From contig DAIDGW010000241.1 in NCBI GenBank assembly GCA_027452245.1, positions 1 through 33,305 of the forward strand: a stretch of 33,305 nt of DNA, read 5' to 3'. Both the position numbers and the translations under genes were made by a program. Below, in pieces: positions 8,838 through 17,653 of the stretch (the stretch's first letter is position 1; each line of letters begins with the position of its first letter). This DNA is from Acidobacteriaceae bacterium (GTDB taxonomy: Bacteria > Acidobacteriota > Terriglobia > Terriglobales > Acidobacteriaceae). The notes under the pieces are model-generated. The model saw only the letters and a list, made by a program, of their open reading frames with translations. It did not search any database and was not told the DNA's origin.

Positions 8838-9887
8838 ATGAGTTACCTGCCCTTGCTTCCCGTCGTTGACGATCCGGTCGAACCGCAGGCGAACGCTCAT
8901 TTGGAGAAGCCGCGGCTGGTCGGCATCGCGCGTCTGGCCTCGACGGGCGCGTCGCTCCGCGAAGGACACAAGGTCGAATACTTCACGCTTCCGGCCAAGT
9001 CGCTGCTGAATCGCTGCGTCAGCAAGCGGCAGATGCCGTTTACCTGGACCATCAATCCCTATCGCGGATGCGAATTTGGCTGCCGCTATTGCTACGCGCG
9101 CTACACGCATGAGTTCATGGAAATGCGCGACGGCATGGAGTTCGAGCAGAAAATTTACGTCAAGCAGCACGCCGCGGAACTGTTGCGGCAGGAACTGCGG
9201 CAGGTGAAGCCGGGCGAGTCGATCGCGCTGGGGACGGCGACCGATCCGTATCAGCCGGCGGAGCGCCGCTACGAAGTCACGCGCGCGATCCTGGAAGAGT
9301 TCGCCCGCCATCGCGGATTCGAACTCGGCATCGTCAGCAAATCGAACATGATTACGCGCGATCTCGATGTGCTGGCCGAGGCAGCGAAGCAGAATCGCGT
9401 CTCGGTACACATCACGATCACGACGCTCAATACGGAACTGGCGCGCATTCTCGAGCCGCGGGCGCCGCGTCCGGATCTGCGGCTGGCCGCCGTCCGTGCG
9501 TTGAGCGACGCCGGAATTCGCGTAGGCATCAGTTGCTCGCCCGTGGTGCCGGGGATCACCGACGCTCCGGCGGATATGGAAGCGCTGATTCGCGCTGCCG
9601 CCGAGGCCGGAGCGGACCACGTGTTTGCCAATCCGCTGTTTTTGAAGCCCTGCTCGGCGGCGATTTTCTTGCCCTTCATCGAGCAGAACTTCCCGCACCT
9701 GGTGGAAAACTATCGCCAGCGCTATCAAGGACGGTCGTTCATTGCGAAAGCATATGGAAAGCGCCTGGCAGATCTCATCGTGCGGATGCGGGCAAAGTAC
9801 AAGCTGACATCCCGCGATCGAGTATCGCGAGGTTACGCTCAGAAATGGCCGGTCGAAGCCTTCGATCAGCAGATGAAACTGTTTTAG
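8838..9887 (+). CDS. PA0069-type radical SAM protein (spore photoproduct lyase-like family)
   Basis: A 349-residue radical S-adenosylmethionine protein. The cluster-binding motif is in TINPYRGCEFGCRYCYARYT (Cys78, Cys82, Cys85; CxxxCxxC spacing). The preceding KSLLNRC...PFTWTINPYRGC and the following THEFMEM and KIYVK are typical of PA0069-type proteins, often annotated as spore photoproduct lyase-like or Rv2578c-like. The S-A-L-G-T-A-T-D-P-Y-Q-P-x-E block (here ALGTATDPYQPAE) is also conserved. The organism is not expected to sporulate, so a DNA photoproduct role is not implied; the substrate of this subfamily is not established. AAGGCGAA lies before the ATG. It appears monocistronic. Confidence 0.9.
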   Translation: MSYLPLLPVVDDPVEPQANAHLEKPRLVGIARLASTGASLREGHKVEYFTLPAKSLLNRCVSKRQMPFTWTINPYRGCEFGCRYCYARYTHEFMEMRDGMEFEQKIYVKQHAAELLRQELRQVKPGESIALGTATDPYQPAERRYEVTRAILEEFARHRGFELGIVSKSNMITRDLDVLAEAAKQNRVSVHITITTLNTELARILEPRAPRPDLRLAAVRALSDAGIRVGISCSPVVPGITDAPADMEALIRAAAEAGADHVFANPLFLKPCSAAIFLPFIEQNFPHLVENYRQRYQGRSFIAKAYGKRLADLIVRMRAKYKLTSRDRVSRGYAQKWPVEAFDQQMKLF

Positions 9888-9951
9888 CGCGCACCACATC
9901 CAAGCTGAGCCACTGCTTCTCTGTTTTCTCTGGACGTTCATCCTGATCTTC

Positions 9952-9957
9952 TATAAT
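9952..9957 (+). promoter_or_regulatory. -10 hexamer for the SpoIIE-type phosphatase gene
   Basis: A perfect TATAAT 14 bases before the ATG at 9972, with TGGACG (9931-9936) as a weak -35 at a short 15-base spacing. Transcription would start near 9964 and leave a leader of only about eight bases, in agreement with the lack of a clear Shine-Dalgarno sequence. Confidence 0.45.
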
Positions 9958-9971
9958 GCGAGACGATCGCC

Positions 9972-11141
9972 ATGGCGTCCGCACCGAATCCTCAAGCCGA
10001 AGCTGCACGCCCGCCGTTCAGCGTACGCATGCGACGGTTCTGGCAGCGCGTCACCGAAGGCATGGCGCTGGGGCAGCTTTGGTCACAGTTTGAAACGGAG
10101 GCGCGGGCCAGCTACCGGCTTTATTCGGCCGACGTCCGGGCCAAGACTCCGGAAGACTTGACGCCGCGGGGACGCGGCATCCATCTCATCAAAGAGTTTT
10201 TCTGGGCGGTGATGGAGAAGCTGTCGCCCGCCCGCCGCGTGCTTTTGCTGGCAGCCCTGATCATGCTCGTGCTTCCTTCCGGCGGGTTCCGGTATCATGA
10301 CGCCTCCGGCGATCTGCACGTCGTCGAATTTGAGTTTCATTTCTGGGCGGCCGCACTTCTTTTCCTGCTGCTGATGCTGGAGATTGCCGACCGCGTGGTG
10401 ATGAAGCGCGATCTGCAGATTGCCAAAGAAATCCAGAGCTGGCTGTTGCCCGGAGCTCCGCCGCAAATTCCCGGATTATCGGTGGCGTACATTACGCGTC
10501 CGGCAAATACCGTCGCCGGAGATTATTACGACGTCTTTCCGCGGCCGGGCAAAACCAATGAGGAAAATCGAGTGGTCTTCGCCGTGGCCGACGTCGCCGG
10601 CAAAAGTATTCCCGCAGCCATGCTGATGGCCACCTTTCAGGCAAGTTTGAAAACGCTTTCCACCGCGCAGGTCGCGCTGCCTGAGTTGGCCGCCAACATG
10701 AACAAATACGCCTGCACCAACAGCCAGGGAGGGCTTCGCTTCACGACCGCATTTATGGCGGAGTACGACACAGCAAGACACGCTTTCACCTACATCAATG
10801 CGGGTCACAACAATCCCATTCTTCTGCGCAGCACCGGAGCCGTCGAGCGCCTCGATGTGGGCGGGCTGCCGCTGGGAATCATGGCGGAATCGACTTATCA
10901 ATCTGCCACGGTAACGCTCAATGCCGGCGATTGGCTTTTCATTTTCACGGATGGCCTGGTGGAAGCGGAAAATTCCCGGGCGGAAGAATACGGCGAAGCG
11001 CGCCTGTTCAGTGTGATTGGCAACCCTGCCGGCCTGAGCCCGGCGGAACTACTAAAACGCATGATGGCCGATCTCGACCTCTTCGTGGGCAACACTCCAC
11101 AGCATGACGACGTCACCTGCATGCTGCTGAAGGCAGCCTAG
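9972..11141 (+). CDS. Membrane-anchored SpoIIE/RsbU-type PP2C protein phosphatase
   Basis: A 389-residue protein. The N-terminal cytosolic part is followed by two membrane helices (about residues 78-96 and 117-135: RVLLLAALIMLVLP and WAAALLFLLLMLEIAD), then a linker helix and a PPM/SpoIIE phosphatase domain from about residue 155 to the end. Metal-binding motifs are visible: AGDYYDVF, FAVADVAGKSIPAAM, FIFTDGLVEAEN and QHDDVTCML. Such phosphatases dephosphorylate anti-sigma-factor antagonists (partner switching) or other phosphoproteins. No sensor or anti-sigma partner is adjacent, so the target is unknown. It converges on the neighbouring GT-C gene with a 14-base gap and no obvious terminator between them. 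Confidence 0.92.
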   Translation: MASAPNPQAEAARPPFSVRMRRFWQRVTEGMALGQLWSQFETEARASYRLYSADVRAKTPEDLTPRGRGIHLIKEFFWAVMEKLSPARRVLLLAALIMLVLPSGGFRYHDASGDLHVVEFEFHFWAAALLFLLLMLEIADRVVMKRDLQIAKEIQSWLLPGAPPQIPGLSVAYITRPANTVAGDYYDVFPRPGKTNEENRVVFAVADVAGKSIPAAMLMATFQASLKTLSTAQVALPELAANMNKYACTNSQGGLRFTTAFMAEYDTARHAFTYINAGHNNPILLRSTGAVERLDVGGLPLGIMAESTYQSATVTLNAGDWLFIFTDGLVEAENSRAEEYGEARLFSVIGNPAGLSPAELLKRMMADLDLFVGNTPQHDDVTCMLLKAA

Positions 11142-11155
11142 ACGGATGGTGGCAT

Positions 11156-13099
11156 TTAGCGTTTCGCGCGCAGCGAATCCAGACGGTCTCGTGCTTCGGT
11201 CATGCTCGGCGCCAGTTGATACGCGATCGAATAGGCCTTGGCCGCAGCGTCGGTCTCCCCTTTATCTTCCAGGGACCGACCTAGCCAATAGTCCGCCAAG
11301 GGAATGGCCGCCGTCTTTGCTGCGAGCGACAAGTCCGCAATAGCGGCATCGAGTTGGTGCAAGCGATATTCGGCCATACCGCGCCCCAGCAGCGAATTCG
11401 GCTTGCCGGGGACTAGCGCAAGCGCGGCGGAAAACTGCTGCACCGCCGCCTGAAGATCATTCCCATCGAGCAGCAGAAATCCGAGATTGCTACGCGATTG
11501 CGCAATTTCAGTCGCATCGCTGCTGTACCGCAGGGCCAGTTCATATTCCGCTTTGGCGCGCTGCAACTTTCCTTGTTGCTGGTCGAGAACGCCCAGATTG
11601 TAATGCGGAGTCGGAAGATCCGGCATGTACTCGGCCGCGAGTTCGAAATGCGGTCTTGCCAGATCCGGCCGTCCCATCTGCATCAGCGCGGTTCCCAGAT
11701 TGTCCTCGGCAACTCCGTTGCCTTTTGTCACGTGGATCGCATGGGAGAACAGGGTAATGCTGTTGCGCCAGTAACTGATTTGCAGCCATGTCACCGACGC
11801 CAAGGCGACCAATACCGCCGAGACGATCGATACCCGGATGACAGGGGAGAACTGGAATCGCTCAAACAACTCGGCGCCGCCCCACGCCACGATGATGAAC
11901 AAACCGACGAACGGAAGATACGCGTAGCGATCGGCCATGGCTTGCCGCCCCACCTGCACGATGCCGATCATCGGAGCCATAGCAATCAAGTACCAGAACC
12001 ATCCAACGAATAGATAGGGGCGCCGCCGGCGCTCGAGCCAGACCAGCAGACTGATAGCGATCAACAGCAGTCCCGCCAACAGCACTTTCCAGACCGCGAG
12101 CGAACCTTCAGGATGCGGATAAAACACCGCCAGGTCCGACGGCCACATTCCTTTCCCGAGATAAGCAATGTACGAATAGACGGCGTTTTCCAGCCGGAAT
12201 CGCCAAGGCAACAGGAAATGCGACCCGAGCGCGCCGCCGCTTCGTTGCGCGTCGAGGGTGATCCACGAACTGAAGACGGACAACGCAAGCAAAGGAATCT
12301 TTTCGGCAACGAGGCCCACGAGACTGTTATGCTCTGCCGATTGCTGATCAACAGAAGTGCGGCGTAGCGGCCAGTAATCCCAAAGCAAAAACAGAATCGG
12401 CAGCGTAACGATCATGGGCTTCGCGGCGAGGCCCAGCGCAAAAAGAACTGCAACGAGCAGGTATCGTGCCGCGCTTCGCTTTCGGGCATAGCCGTCATAT
12501 GCCAGAAATGCCAGCAGAAGAAATAGCATGCTGAGCAGCGTTTTACGCTCGGCAATCCAGGCCACCGATTCCACATTCAGCGGATGCACCGCAAACAAAG
12601 CGGCGACAGCCGCACTCCGCAGTGTCGCTCCAGTTGCCTTCCGTAAGAGAAAGAACAGCAGTATGCCATTGAACGCGTGCAGCAGGAGGCTGATGGCGTG
12701 GTGGCCGCGTGGAGTCAGCCCGAACAACTGCACGTCGGCCATGTGGGAAATCCAGGTCAGCGGATGCCAGTTCGCTTCACTGGTGGCCGTAATCGCCCAC
12801 TTGACGCTGTCCCACGAAAGCCCATGAAGGACGTGAGCATTGGCAAGCACGTACGCCGGATCGTCGTAGTTCACGAAGCCGTTCTTCAATGCTGGCGAAT
12901 AGAGGATGACCGTCGCCGCAAAAAGCAGCGCCGCCCACATCCATGGAGACTGAAACCAGCGTGAAGCGCCTGGGGTTGATGTGGTCAGAAAGACATCCTG
13001 GATCGTTGGCCGATCACAGAACAATGCATACCAAATACTGAACGAGGATTCTATTTGCCATCCGGATGCTCCGATTACTTCGGTGCCTCTACTCCACAA
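11156..13099 (-). CDS. GT-C membrane glycosyltransferase with C-terminal TPRs (TMTC/PMT-like), copy 1
   Basis: About 647 residues, with around ten membrane helices followed by about five tetratricopeptide repeats (residues about 470-647, e.g. HYNLGVLDQQQGKLQRAKAE). The first extracytoplasmic loop has NGFVNYDDPAYV with the acidic pair expected at the active site of PMT-superfamily GT-C enzymes, followed by NWHPLTWISHM, HPLNVESVAWIAERKTLLS and AAKPMIVTLP. Eukaryotic TMTC proteins with this layout are O-mannosyltransferases. The bacterial donor is presumably a polyprenyl-phosphate sugar and the acceptor is unknown. It is a full-length paralogue of the protein at 14360-16258. The start is uncertain: the frame opens with TTG and the first internal ATG is already in the first membrane helix. 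The architecture is sure; the reaction is inferred. Confidence 0.85.
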   Translation of the reverse strand: MWSRGTEVIGASGWQIESSFSIWYALFCDRPTIQDVFLTTSTPGASRWFQSPWMWAALLFAATVILYSPALKNGFVNYDDPAYVLANAHVLHGLSWDSVKWAITATSEANWHPLTWISHMADVQLFGLTPRGHHAISLLLHAFNGILLFFLLRKATGATLRSAAVAALFAVHPLNVESVAWIAERKTLLSMLFLLLAFLAYDGYARKRSAARYLLVAVLFALGLAAKPMIVTLPILFLLWDYWPLRRTSVDQQSAEHNSLVGLVAEKIPLLALSVFSSWITLDAQRSGGALGSHFLLPWRFRLENAVYSYIAYLGKGMWPSDLAVFYPHPEGSLAVWKVLLAGLLLIAISLLVWLERRRRPYLFVGWFWYLIAMAPMIGIVQVGRQAMADRYAYLPFVGLFIIVAWGGAELFERFQFSPVIRVSIVSAVLVALASVTWLQISYWRNSITLFSHAIHVTKGNGVAEDNLGTALMQMGRPDLARPHFELAAEYMPDLPTPHYNLGVLDQQQGKLQRAKAEYELALRYSSDATEIAQSRSNLGFLLLDGNDLQAAVQQFSAALALVPGKPNSLLGRGMAEYRLHQLDAAIADLSLAAKTAAIPLADYWLGRSLEDKGETDAAAKAYSIAYQLAPSMTEARDRLDSLRAKR

Positions 13100-13590
13100 T
13101 AAATTGATCTTGTTTGATTAAAACTGAACATGCCAGACCTTGGTCAAATACATGACGTTCCGTTCCGCGCGGTCTGCCACTCTCGAGGAAATGACACGCC
13201 AGTGCACCGGGGATATACCCGCAGCTGCGCCGTGGACGCCTTGGATTGTTTCAGAAAGAGGGAACAATCGTTTTACCGCCCGCCTGCTGAGTACAAAGAC
13301 TCTGAAAATAAACGACAAAGCAGGGTTTCAGGTGCAAGAAGGGTTGCGGAGCGCGTTCCCCTAATGACACAAATTGGCGTACAAACGACGGAATTTGGCA
13401 ACACGGTAGGTGCAAGGCGTTCTAGAATCAGTACGGAAGTTTGCATTCCTCAACAAAATAAAGATTTTGGACGAACCGGGGGCACACCAACGTAACTAGC
13501 TGGTTTGGCCGGGCAAGTGCGAACATCATGCACGACTGCGTCATCCGTTGACCAGAAAACTTTAACCAGAAAAAACGAGGGAAAATCGAG
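13100..13590. other. Divergent regulatory region between GT-C copy 1 and pilin 1
   Basis: About 490 bases with no convincing gene; the short frames lack family features or good start signals. It must contain the leftward promoter of the GT-C gene and the rightward pilin promoter. A sigma-54-like site is visible at 13504-13520. The long leader upstream of that site could hold activator (PilR-like) sites, but I see no clear repeated motif. Confidence 0.5.
13504..13521 (+). promoter_or_regulatory. Sigma-54-like promoter of pilin 1
   Basis: TTTGGCCGGGCAAGTGCG has GG (13507-13508) and GC (13519-13520) separated by exactly ten bases, the -24/-12 geometry of sigma-54 promoters (consensus TGGCACG-N4-TTGC). 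The predicted start is near 13532, about 60 bases before the ATG. An almost identical element precedes pilin 2, and type IV pilin genes are commonly sigma-54/PilR-dependent. Confidence 0.65.
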
Positions 13591-14088
13591 ATGCGGAAAC
13601 AAAAGGGTTTTTCACTGATCGAGCTGCTGATCGTGGTGGCCATCATCCTGATCATCGCAGCTATCGCCATTCCGAACCTGATGCGTGCGCGTATGTCGGC
13701 CAACGAGTCCTCTGCCGTGGGCTCGCTGCGTAGCATCAACACCGCTGAAGTTTCGTACAACGCAGCGTATCCGTCACTGGGTTTTGCGACGACTCTGTCG
13801 TTCCTGGGTGGAACCGCAAGTCCTTGCGTTCCGACGACCGCCAGTGGCTGCTTTATTGACAGCGTGCTCTCGACCGGAACTAAGAGCGGCTATACGTTCC
13901 AGGTAGCCGTGGGCAGCAGCCCGATCGTGGGCACGATCACCCCGTCCTACAGCGTGATCGGCAACCCGCTCACCGCTAATCAGACGGGTGTTCGTTCTTT
14001 CTGCTCGTTTGAAGATGCTGTCATCCGCTATTCGACGGCCTCGGGTCTGGCGAATCCTTGCACCGCGGCAGTCACCGCTCTGCAATAA
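13591..14088 (+). CDS. Type IV pilin (major pilin-like), copy 1
   Basis: A 165-residue prepilin. The leader MRKQKG is cut before Phe by prepilin peptidase. Mature residue +5 is Glu (FSLIELLIVVAIILIIAAIA), the signature needed for methylation and assembly, and the hydrophobic N-terminal helix continues to about residue 30. The globular part has four Cys (SPCVPTTASGC and later FCSF...NPC) that are matched in copy 2, suggesting two conserved disulfides. The short GspG-like fold is typical of acidobacterial and deltaproteobacterial pilins. GAGGG lies nine bases upstream of the ATG. A strong intrinsic terminator follows 35 bases after the stop, so it is probably a single-gene, highly expressed transcript from the sigma-54-like site. 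Confidence 0.93.
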   Translation: MRKQKGFSLIELLIVVAIILIIAAIAIPNLMRARMSANESSAVGSLRSINTAEVSYNAAYPSLGFATTLSFLGGTASPCVPTTASGCFIDSVLSTGTKSGYTFQVAVGSSPIVGTITPSYSVIGNPLTANQTGVRSFCSFEDAVIRYSTASGLANPCTAAVTALQ

Positions 14089-14123
14089 CCGTACTTGCAA
14101 GTACCTGGGGAGGGTACGAGCCG

Positions 14124-14165
14124 GGAGCAGCGAACTCTTGTTCGCTGCTCCTTTGCGTTTTTGGA
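14124..14165 (+). terminator. Strong intrinsic terminator after pilin 1
   Basis: A perfect 12-bp stem GGAGCAGCGAAC (14124-14135) / GTTCGCTGCTCC (14140-14151) with a TCTT loop, followed by TTTGCGTTTTT. It isolates the pilin transcript from the downstream GT-C gene. Confidence 0.9.
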
Positions 14166-14327
14166 TCTCTCCATCCGCAATAAGATCATTGAGCCGCGTT
14201 CTAGCTTTAGCCAGAGTCCATCCGTATCCTTAAGGCGTTTACCGAAGATGCGATTTGTGCGTACCCGCTGCATTACAAAAGTACTGAACGGCGCAGATTA
14301 CGATCCTGATCTTGGACGGGGCAATCT

Positions 14328-14333
14328 TATAAT
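14328..14333 (+). promoter_or_regulatory. -10 hexamer for GT-C copy 2
   Basis: A perfect TATAAT lies 27 bases before the TTG start at 14360, placing transcription start near 14340, just upstream of the GAGGG ribosome binding site. No good -35 is visible at 16-18 bases. Confidence 0.4.
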
Positions 14334-14359
14334 CAAGCTCTGAAAACGAGGGCCTTACC

Positions 14360-16258
14360 TTGGCATCAGAAACAATCCAAGAAACGAAATCCAAACCGGA
14401 CCTCACTCCGCGTTCCTGGCTGCAACACCGGAATACAATCCTGGCGTTGCTTCTGGCGGTCCTCACCCTGGCTGTGTATAACCCGGTTGTTCACAATGAG
14501 TTCATCAATATTGATGACAATGGATATCTGGTCGACAACGCGCACGTCCATGCCGGCCTGCACTGGACCACGGTGAAATGGGCTTTCACCACCTACACAT
14601 GCGAAAACTGGCATCCGCTCACCTGGGTCTCCCATGCGCTCGACTGGCAGCTCTTTGGCACCCATGCCGCTGGACATCATTACATGAGCGTACTTTTCCA
14701 CGTCATTAATGTTGTCCTGCTGTTTTGGCTTCTGCAGAGTGCAACCGGTTTCCCGTGGCGCAGTTTGATCGTCGCCGCATTGTTCGCAGTACATCCAGTG
14801 AATGTGGAATCGGTGGTTTGGGCCGCTGAGCGCAAGAATGTTCTCAGCATGATGTTCTTTCTGCTGGCCATGCTGGCGTACAACGAGTACGCGGAGCGCC
14901 CTTCGCTCCGCCGCTACGGGTTGGTGGCCGCCCTCTTCGCTTGTGGACTGATGGCCAAGCCGCAGGTGGTCACTTTCCCCTTCGTGCTCCTGCTCTGGGA
15001 TTACTGGCCCTTGCATCGGTTCGGGCCGATTTCCGAGTCTCCTCAGAATTCCCGCTTCGCCCGGGCGTCCTTCCACCGGCTGGTCCTGGAGAAGCTTCCC
15101 CTGCTGTTGTTGTCCGCGGCTGACTCGCTGCTTACGATGCAAGCTCAGCACAATGCGGTTCGCACCACGGCCGTTGGATTCCCTGTGTCAGTGCGTTTGG
15201 AAAACGCAGCCGTGGCCTATATGCGCTACGTGGGTCATGCCTTCTGGCCATTTAACCTCTCTCCTGCTTATCCACATCCCTTCGATACCATTCCGCTCCG
15301 CCAGATTGTTGCCGCTGCAATATTTCTAACTCTGGTAACAGCGCTCGTGCTCGCCTCGCGAAAACGCTATCTGGTGGTCGGATGGTTTTGGTTCATCGGG
15401 ATATTGGTTCCCATGATCGGCCTGGTGCAGGTCGGCGATCAGGCCATGGCCGATCGTTATGCCTACATCCCATTCATCGCCCTTTTCTGGATGGCAACCT
15501 GGGCGTTCGCCGAAGTGGGCCTGAGGAGGCGCATTTCCTCACGATGGCTGGCCATTCCGGCCTGCGTGGGCATCGTGGGAAGTGCCGTGCTCACACATCG
15601 CCAGATCGCTTATTGGCACGACAGTGAAACTTTATGGAAATACGCCTTGCAGGTTACTCCGCGTAATTTCATGGCACATACCTACTACGGTGCGCTGTTG
15701 ACCCTTGAGAATCGCCATGAAGAGGCCATCGAACAATATCGTGCGGCAGAACAACTCCGTTCATACCCGTTGGATCAGGTGGGCCTGTTTGCCGACTACG
15801 AACTACGCCATGGCCATTTCGAAGATGCGCTGCGGCAGGCTCAGCAGGTGGTAACGGGTCAAACAAATCCGAAGGCGCGGGAATTGGCCTTTCGTGATCT
15901 CGGCGTTGCCAATACAAAATTGGGCAAGTTTGCGGAAGCGCAGAAGGACTATCAAAGCGCCCTGCAGATCGACCCTAAGGATTCCTATGCCTACACCGGC
16001 CTGGGACTGGTGGCATTCCATGAAAACGGTTTCAAAGATGCCGCCGTATACTTCTCTCGTGCGGTTGCCATCGAACCAGACGATTTAGGCTATTTTTTGC
16101 TCGGCACGGCACTTGCCAAAGACGGCCATACGTCGGAAGCCGCACAGGCGTTCGCGCAAGCCCGCAAGATCAGCCCCAATATGTACGATGTGGCTCAGAG
16201 AGCCTCGGCGTACGCCGGCATCGAGTTTGCCGAACCTTCTGAGTCTGCAGGCAACTGA
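14360..16258 (+). CDS. GT-C membrane glycosyltransferase with C-terminal TPRs (TMTC/PMT-like), copy 2
   Basis: A 632-residue paralogue of the protein at 11156-13099, with the same order of motifs: NEFINIDDNGYL with an acidic pair in the first outer loop, NWHPLTWVSHALD, HPVNVESVVWAAERKNVLS, LMAKPQVVTFP and LVQVGDQAMADRYAYIP. About ten membrane helices precede four to five TPRs from about residue 430. The start codon is TTG, well supported by GAGGG seven bases upstream. The PAP2-like gene begins three bases after its stop, so the two are cotranscribed. Its place between two pilin genes makes pilin or surface-protein O-glycosylation a reasonable idea; nothing in the sequence proves the acceptor. 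Confidence 0.88.
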   Translation: MASETIQETKSKPDLTPRSWLQHRNTILALLLAVLTLAVYNPVVHNEFINIDDNGYLVDNAHVHAGLHWTTVKWAFTTYTCENWHPLTWVSHALDWQLFGTHAAGHHYMSVLFHVINVVLLFWLLQSATGFPWRSLIVAALFAVHPVNVESVVWAAERKNVLSMMFFLLAMLAYNEYAERPSLRRYGLVAALFACGLMAKPQVVTFPFVLLLWDYWPLHRFGPISESPQNSRFARASFHRLVLEKLPLLLLSAADSLLTMQAQHNAVRTTAVGFPVSVRLENAAVAYMRYVGHAFWPFNLSPAYPHPFDTIPLRQIVAAAIFLTLVTALVLASRKRYLVVGWFWFIGILVPMIGLVQVGDQAMADRYAYIPFIALFWMATWAFAEVGLRRRISSRWLAIPACVGIVGSAVLTHRQIAYWHDSETLWKYALQVTPRNFMAHTYYGALLTLENRHEEAIEQYRAAEQLRSYPLDQVGLFADYELRHGHFEDALRQAQQVVTGQTNPKARELAFRDLGVANTKLGKFAEAQKDYQSALQIDPKDSYAYTGLGLVAFHENGFKDAAVYFSRAVAIEPDDLGYFLLGTALAKDGHTSEAAQAFAQARKISPNMYDVAQRASAYAGIEFAEPSESAGN

Positions 16259-16261
16259 AGT

Positions 16262-17497
16262 ATGCCACTCTCCGGCAAGACCATTGTGCGTACCGCTCTT
16301 ACCGGAATACTGCTGGCTGCGGTTCTCCTCTTAACTCTCAGCCGCGACTTCTACTCCTCCTCGATGGTCTCGGCATACCTGTCACTGGCACTTGCCAGCG
16401 CGCTGATCGTGCTGGCCACCCTGCGGCGGTCCTGGCTTGATTTGCTCTACGTGCTCGCGGGAGGATTGTTTCTTCGATTCTTGGATTACCGGCTCCTGCA
16501 CTTCAAGCCCGAGTTCATGGCCGGATTCTCCTTCATCGGACTGGCCGCTCTCTTCATCCTCGGCGCGCACACAATATGGGCCTGCGGCGAACGCCAGAAG
16601 TTTTTGCTCTATGGCTTCGTACCTTCCGTACTCTTCGTGGCCTCGGAATGGGTCGCCAGCGATCTTCTGACCCTCACCGAAAAACTTCACCCCAAGACCT
16701 TCGATCTTTTCCTGTATTCCTTCGACTGCAGCTTGCACATCCAGCCAAGCTTCTTCCTGGGCCAGATTTTTTTTGTTTTGCCATGGCTGCGCACATTCTG
16801 CCTGATTATTTACATCGCGCTCCCCTTGCCTCTGGCACTGGTTTACGCCGCGCAATTGCGCCGCAAGAAGGAAGCCGCATTGCCGGTAATGCTCGCATTC
16901 CTCGCAACCGGGCCCTTGGGCGTGCTCTGTTATAACCTCCTTCCGGCCTGCGGTCCTGTACATTTATTCGGAGCCGGGTTCCCCTGGCATCCTCTTTCGA
17001 CCGCAGCGGTCATGCGGATGGATCTCGTTCCTGCGATCATGCCGGGAGCGCGTAATGCTATTCCGTCCCTCCACATGTCATGGGTGTTGCTGGTGTGGTG
17101 GAATTCGAAATCTCTCTCGCGATGGATCCGCACAATTGCCCTCGGTTTCGTCGTGTTCACGGCCATGGCCACTCTGGGTATCGGCGAACATTACCTGATC
17201 GATCTCGTCGTGGCCTTCCCGTTCTCGTTGTTGGTACAAGCGCTCTGCTCTTATTCCGTGTCATTCCGCAGTCCGCAACGCCGAACAGCTTTCTTATTCG
17301 GCACATTCGCCACTCTGGCCTGGCTGGCTCTTTTGGGTTTCGTTCCCAAGTTGTTCTGGATTTCGCCCGTTCTGCCTTGGTCCTTGAGTATTTTCACCGT
17401 GGCAGAATCGGTTCTGCTCTGGGCCAAACTGCTGAACACCGCAGTGCAGCAACAGCCGGCTGACACTCGGATCATGGCCGTCGCAGCGGGAAATTAA
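16262..17497 (+). CDS. PAP2/AUR1-like membrane phosphatase or phosphotransferase
   Basis: A 411-residue integral membrane protein. The C-terminal half carries the PAP2 active-site motifs in the AUR1/inositolphosphotransferase-like version: NLLPACGPVH (about 225-234), NAIPSLHMSW (about 265-274, with catalytic-type His271) and GIGEHYLIDLVVAFP (about 306-320, His310 and Asp314). About ten hydrophobic segments are visible. Such enzymes remove or transfer phosphate groups on lipid phosphates, including polyprenyl pyrophosphate. Directly after a GT-C glycosyltransferase (3-base gap), recycling of the polyprenyl carrier or transfer of a lipid headgroup is plausible. The substrate cannot be told from sequence. 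Confidence 0.85.
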   Translation: MPLSGKTIVRTALTGILLAAVLLLTLSRDFYSSSMVSAYLSLALASALIVLATLRRSWLDLLYVLAGGLFLRFLDYRLLHFKPEFMAGFSFIGLAALFILGAHTIWACGERQKFLLYGFVPSVLFVASEWVASDLLTLTEKLHPKTFDLFLYSFDCSLHIQPSFFLGQIFFVLPWLRTFCLIIYIALPLPLALVYAAQLRRKKEAALPVMLAFLATGPLGVLCYNLLPACGPVHLFGAGFPWHPLSTAAVMRMDLVPAIMPGARNAIPSLHMSWVLLVWWNSKSLSRWIRTIALGFVVFTAMATLGIGEHYLIDLVVAFPFSLLVQALCSYSVSFRSPQRRTAFLFGTFATLAWLALLGFVPKLFWISPVLPWSLSIFTVAESVLLWAKLLNTAVQQQPADTRIMAVAAGN

Positions 17498-17526
17498 AGC
17501 ACCCAGTTACACGCCGCGGACGCCGC

Positions 17527-17548
17527 TTGACACTTTTTGTCAATTTTT
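17527..17548 (+). terminator. Weak hairpin with T-run after the PAP2 gene
   Basis: TTGACA (17527-17532), loop CTTTT, TGTCAA (17538-17543) followed by TTTTT, 30 bases past the PAP2 stop. The stem is short and AT-rich, so termination is probably partial. It could instead be an activator site about 110 bases upstream of the sigma-54-like pilin 2 promoter. Confidence 0.4.
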
Positions 17549-17653
17549 GGCGACTGGAAAAGAAAACTTGCCTTGAAAAATCCGCATCACGCTCTAAGTT
17601 ATTGTTTTCACAGGAGCATGCCCGCCGGACCCGAGGTAACTTTCGTGATCTTC

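Noticed and set aside
8775-9941. A 388-codon open frame on the minus strand opposite the radical SAM gene
   Set aside because: It is Arg/His rich, without family motifs, and lies exactly opposite a gene with a complete CxxxCxxC motif. High GC makes long antisense frames common.
17555-17572. A second sigma-54-like site (TGGAAAAGAAAACTTGCC) upstream of pilin 2
   Set aside because: GG and GC are 12 bases apart instead of 10, which sigma-54 does not tolerate well; the site at 17654 has correct spacing.
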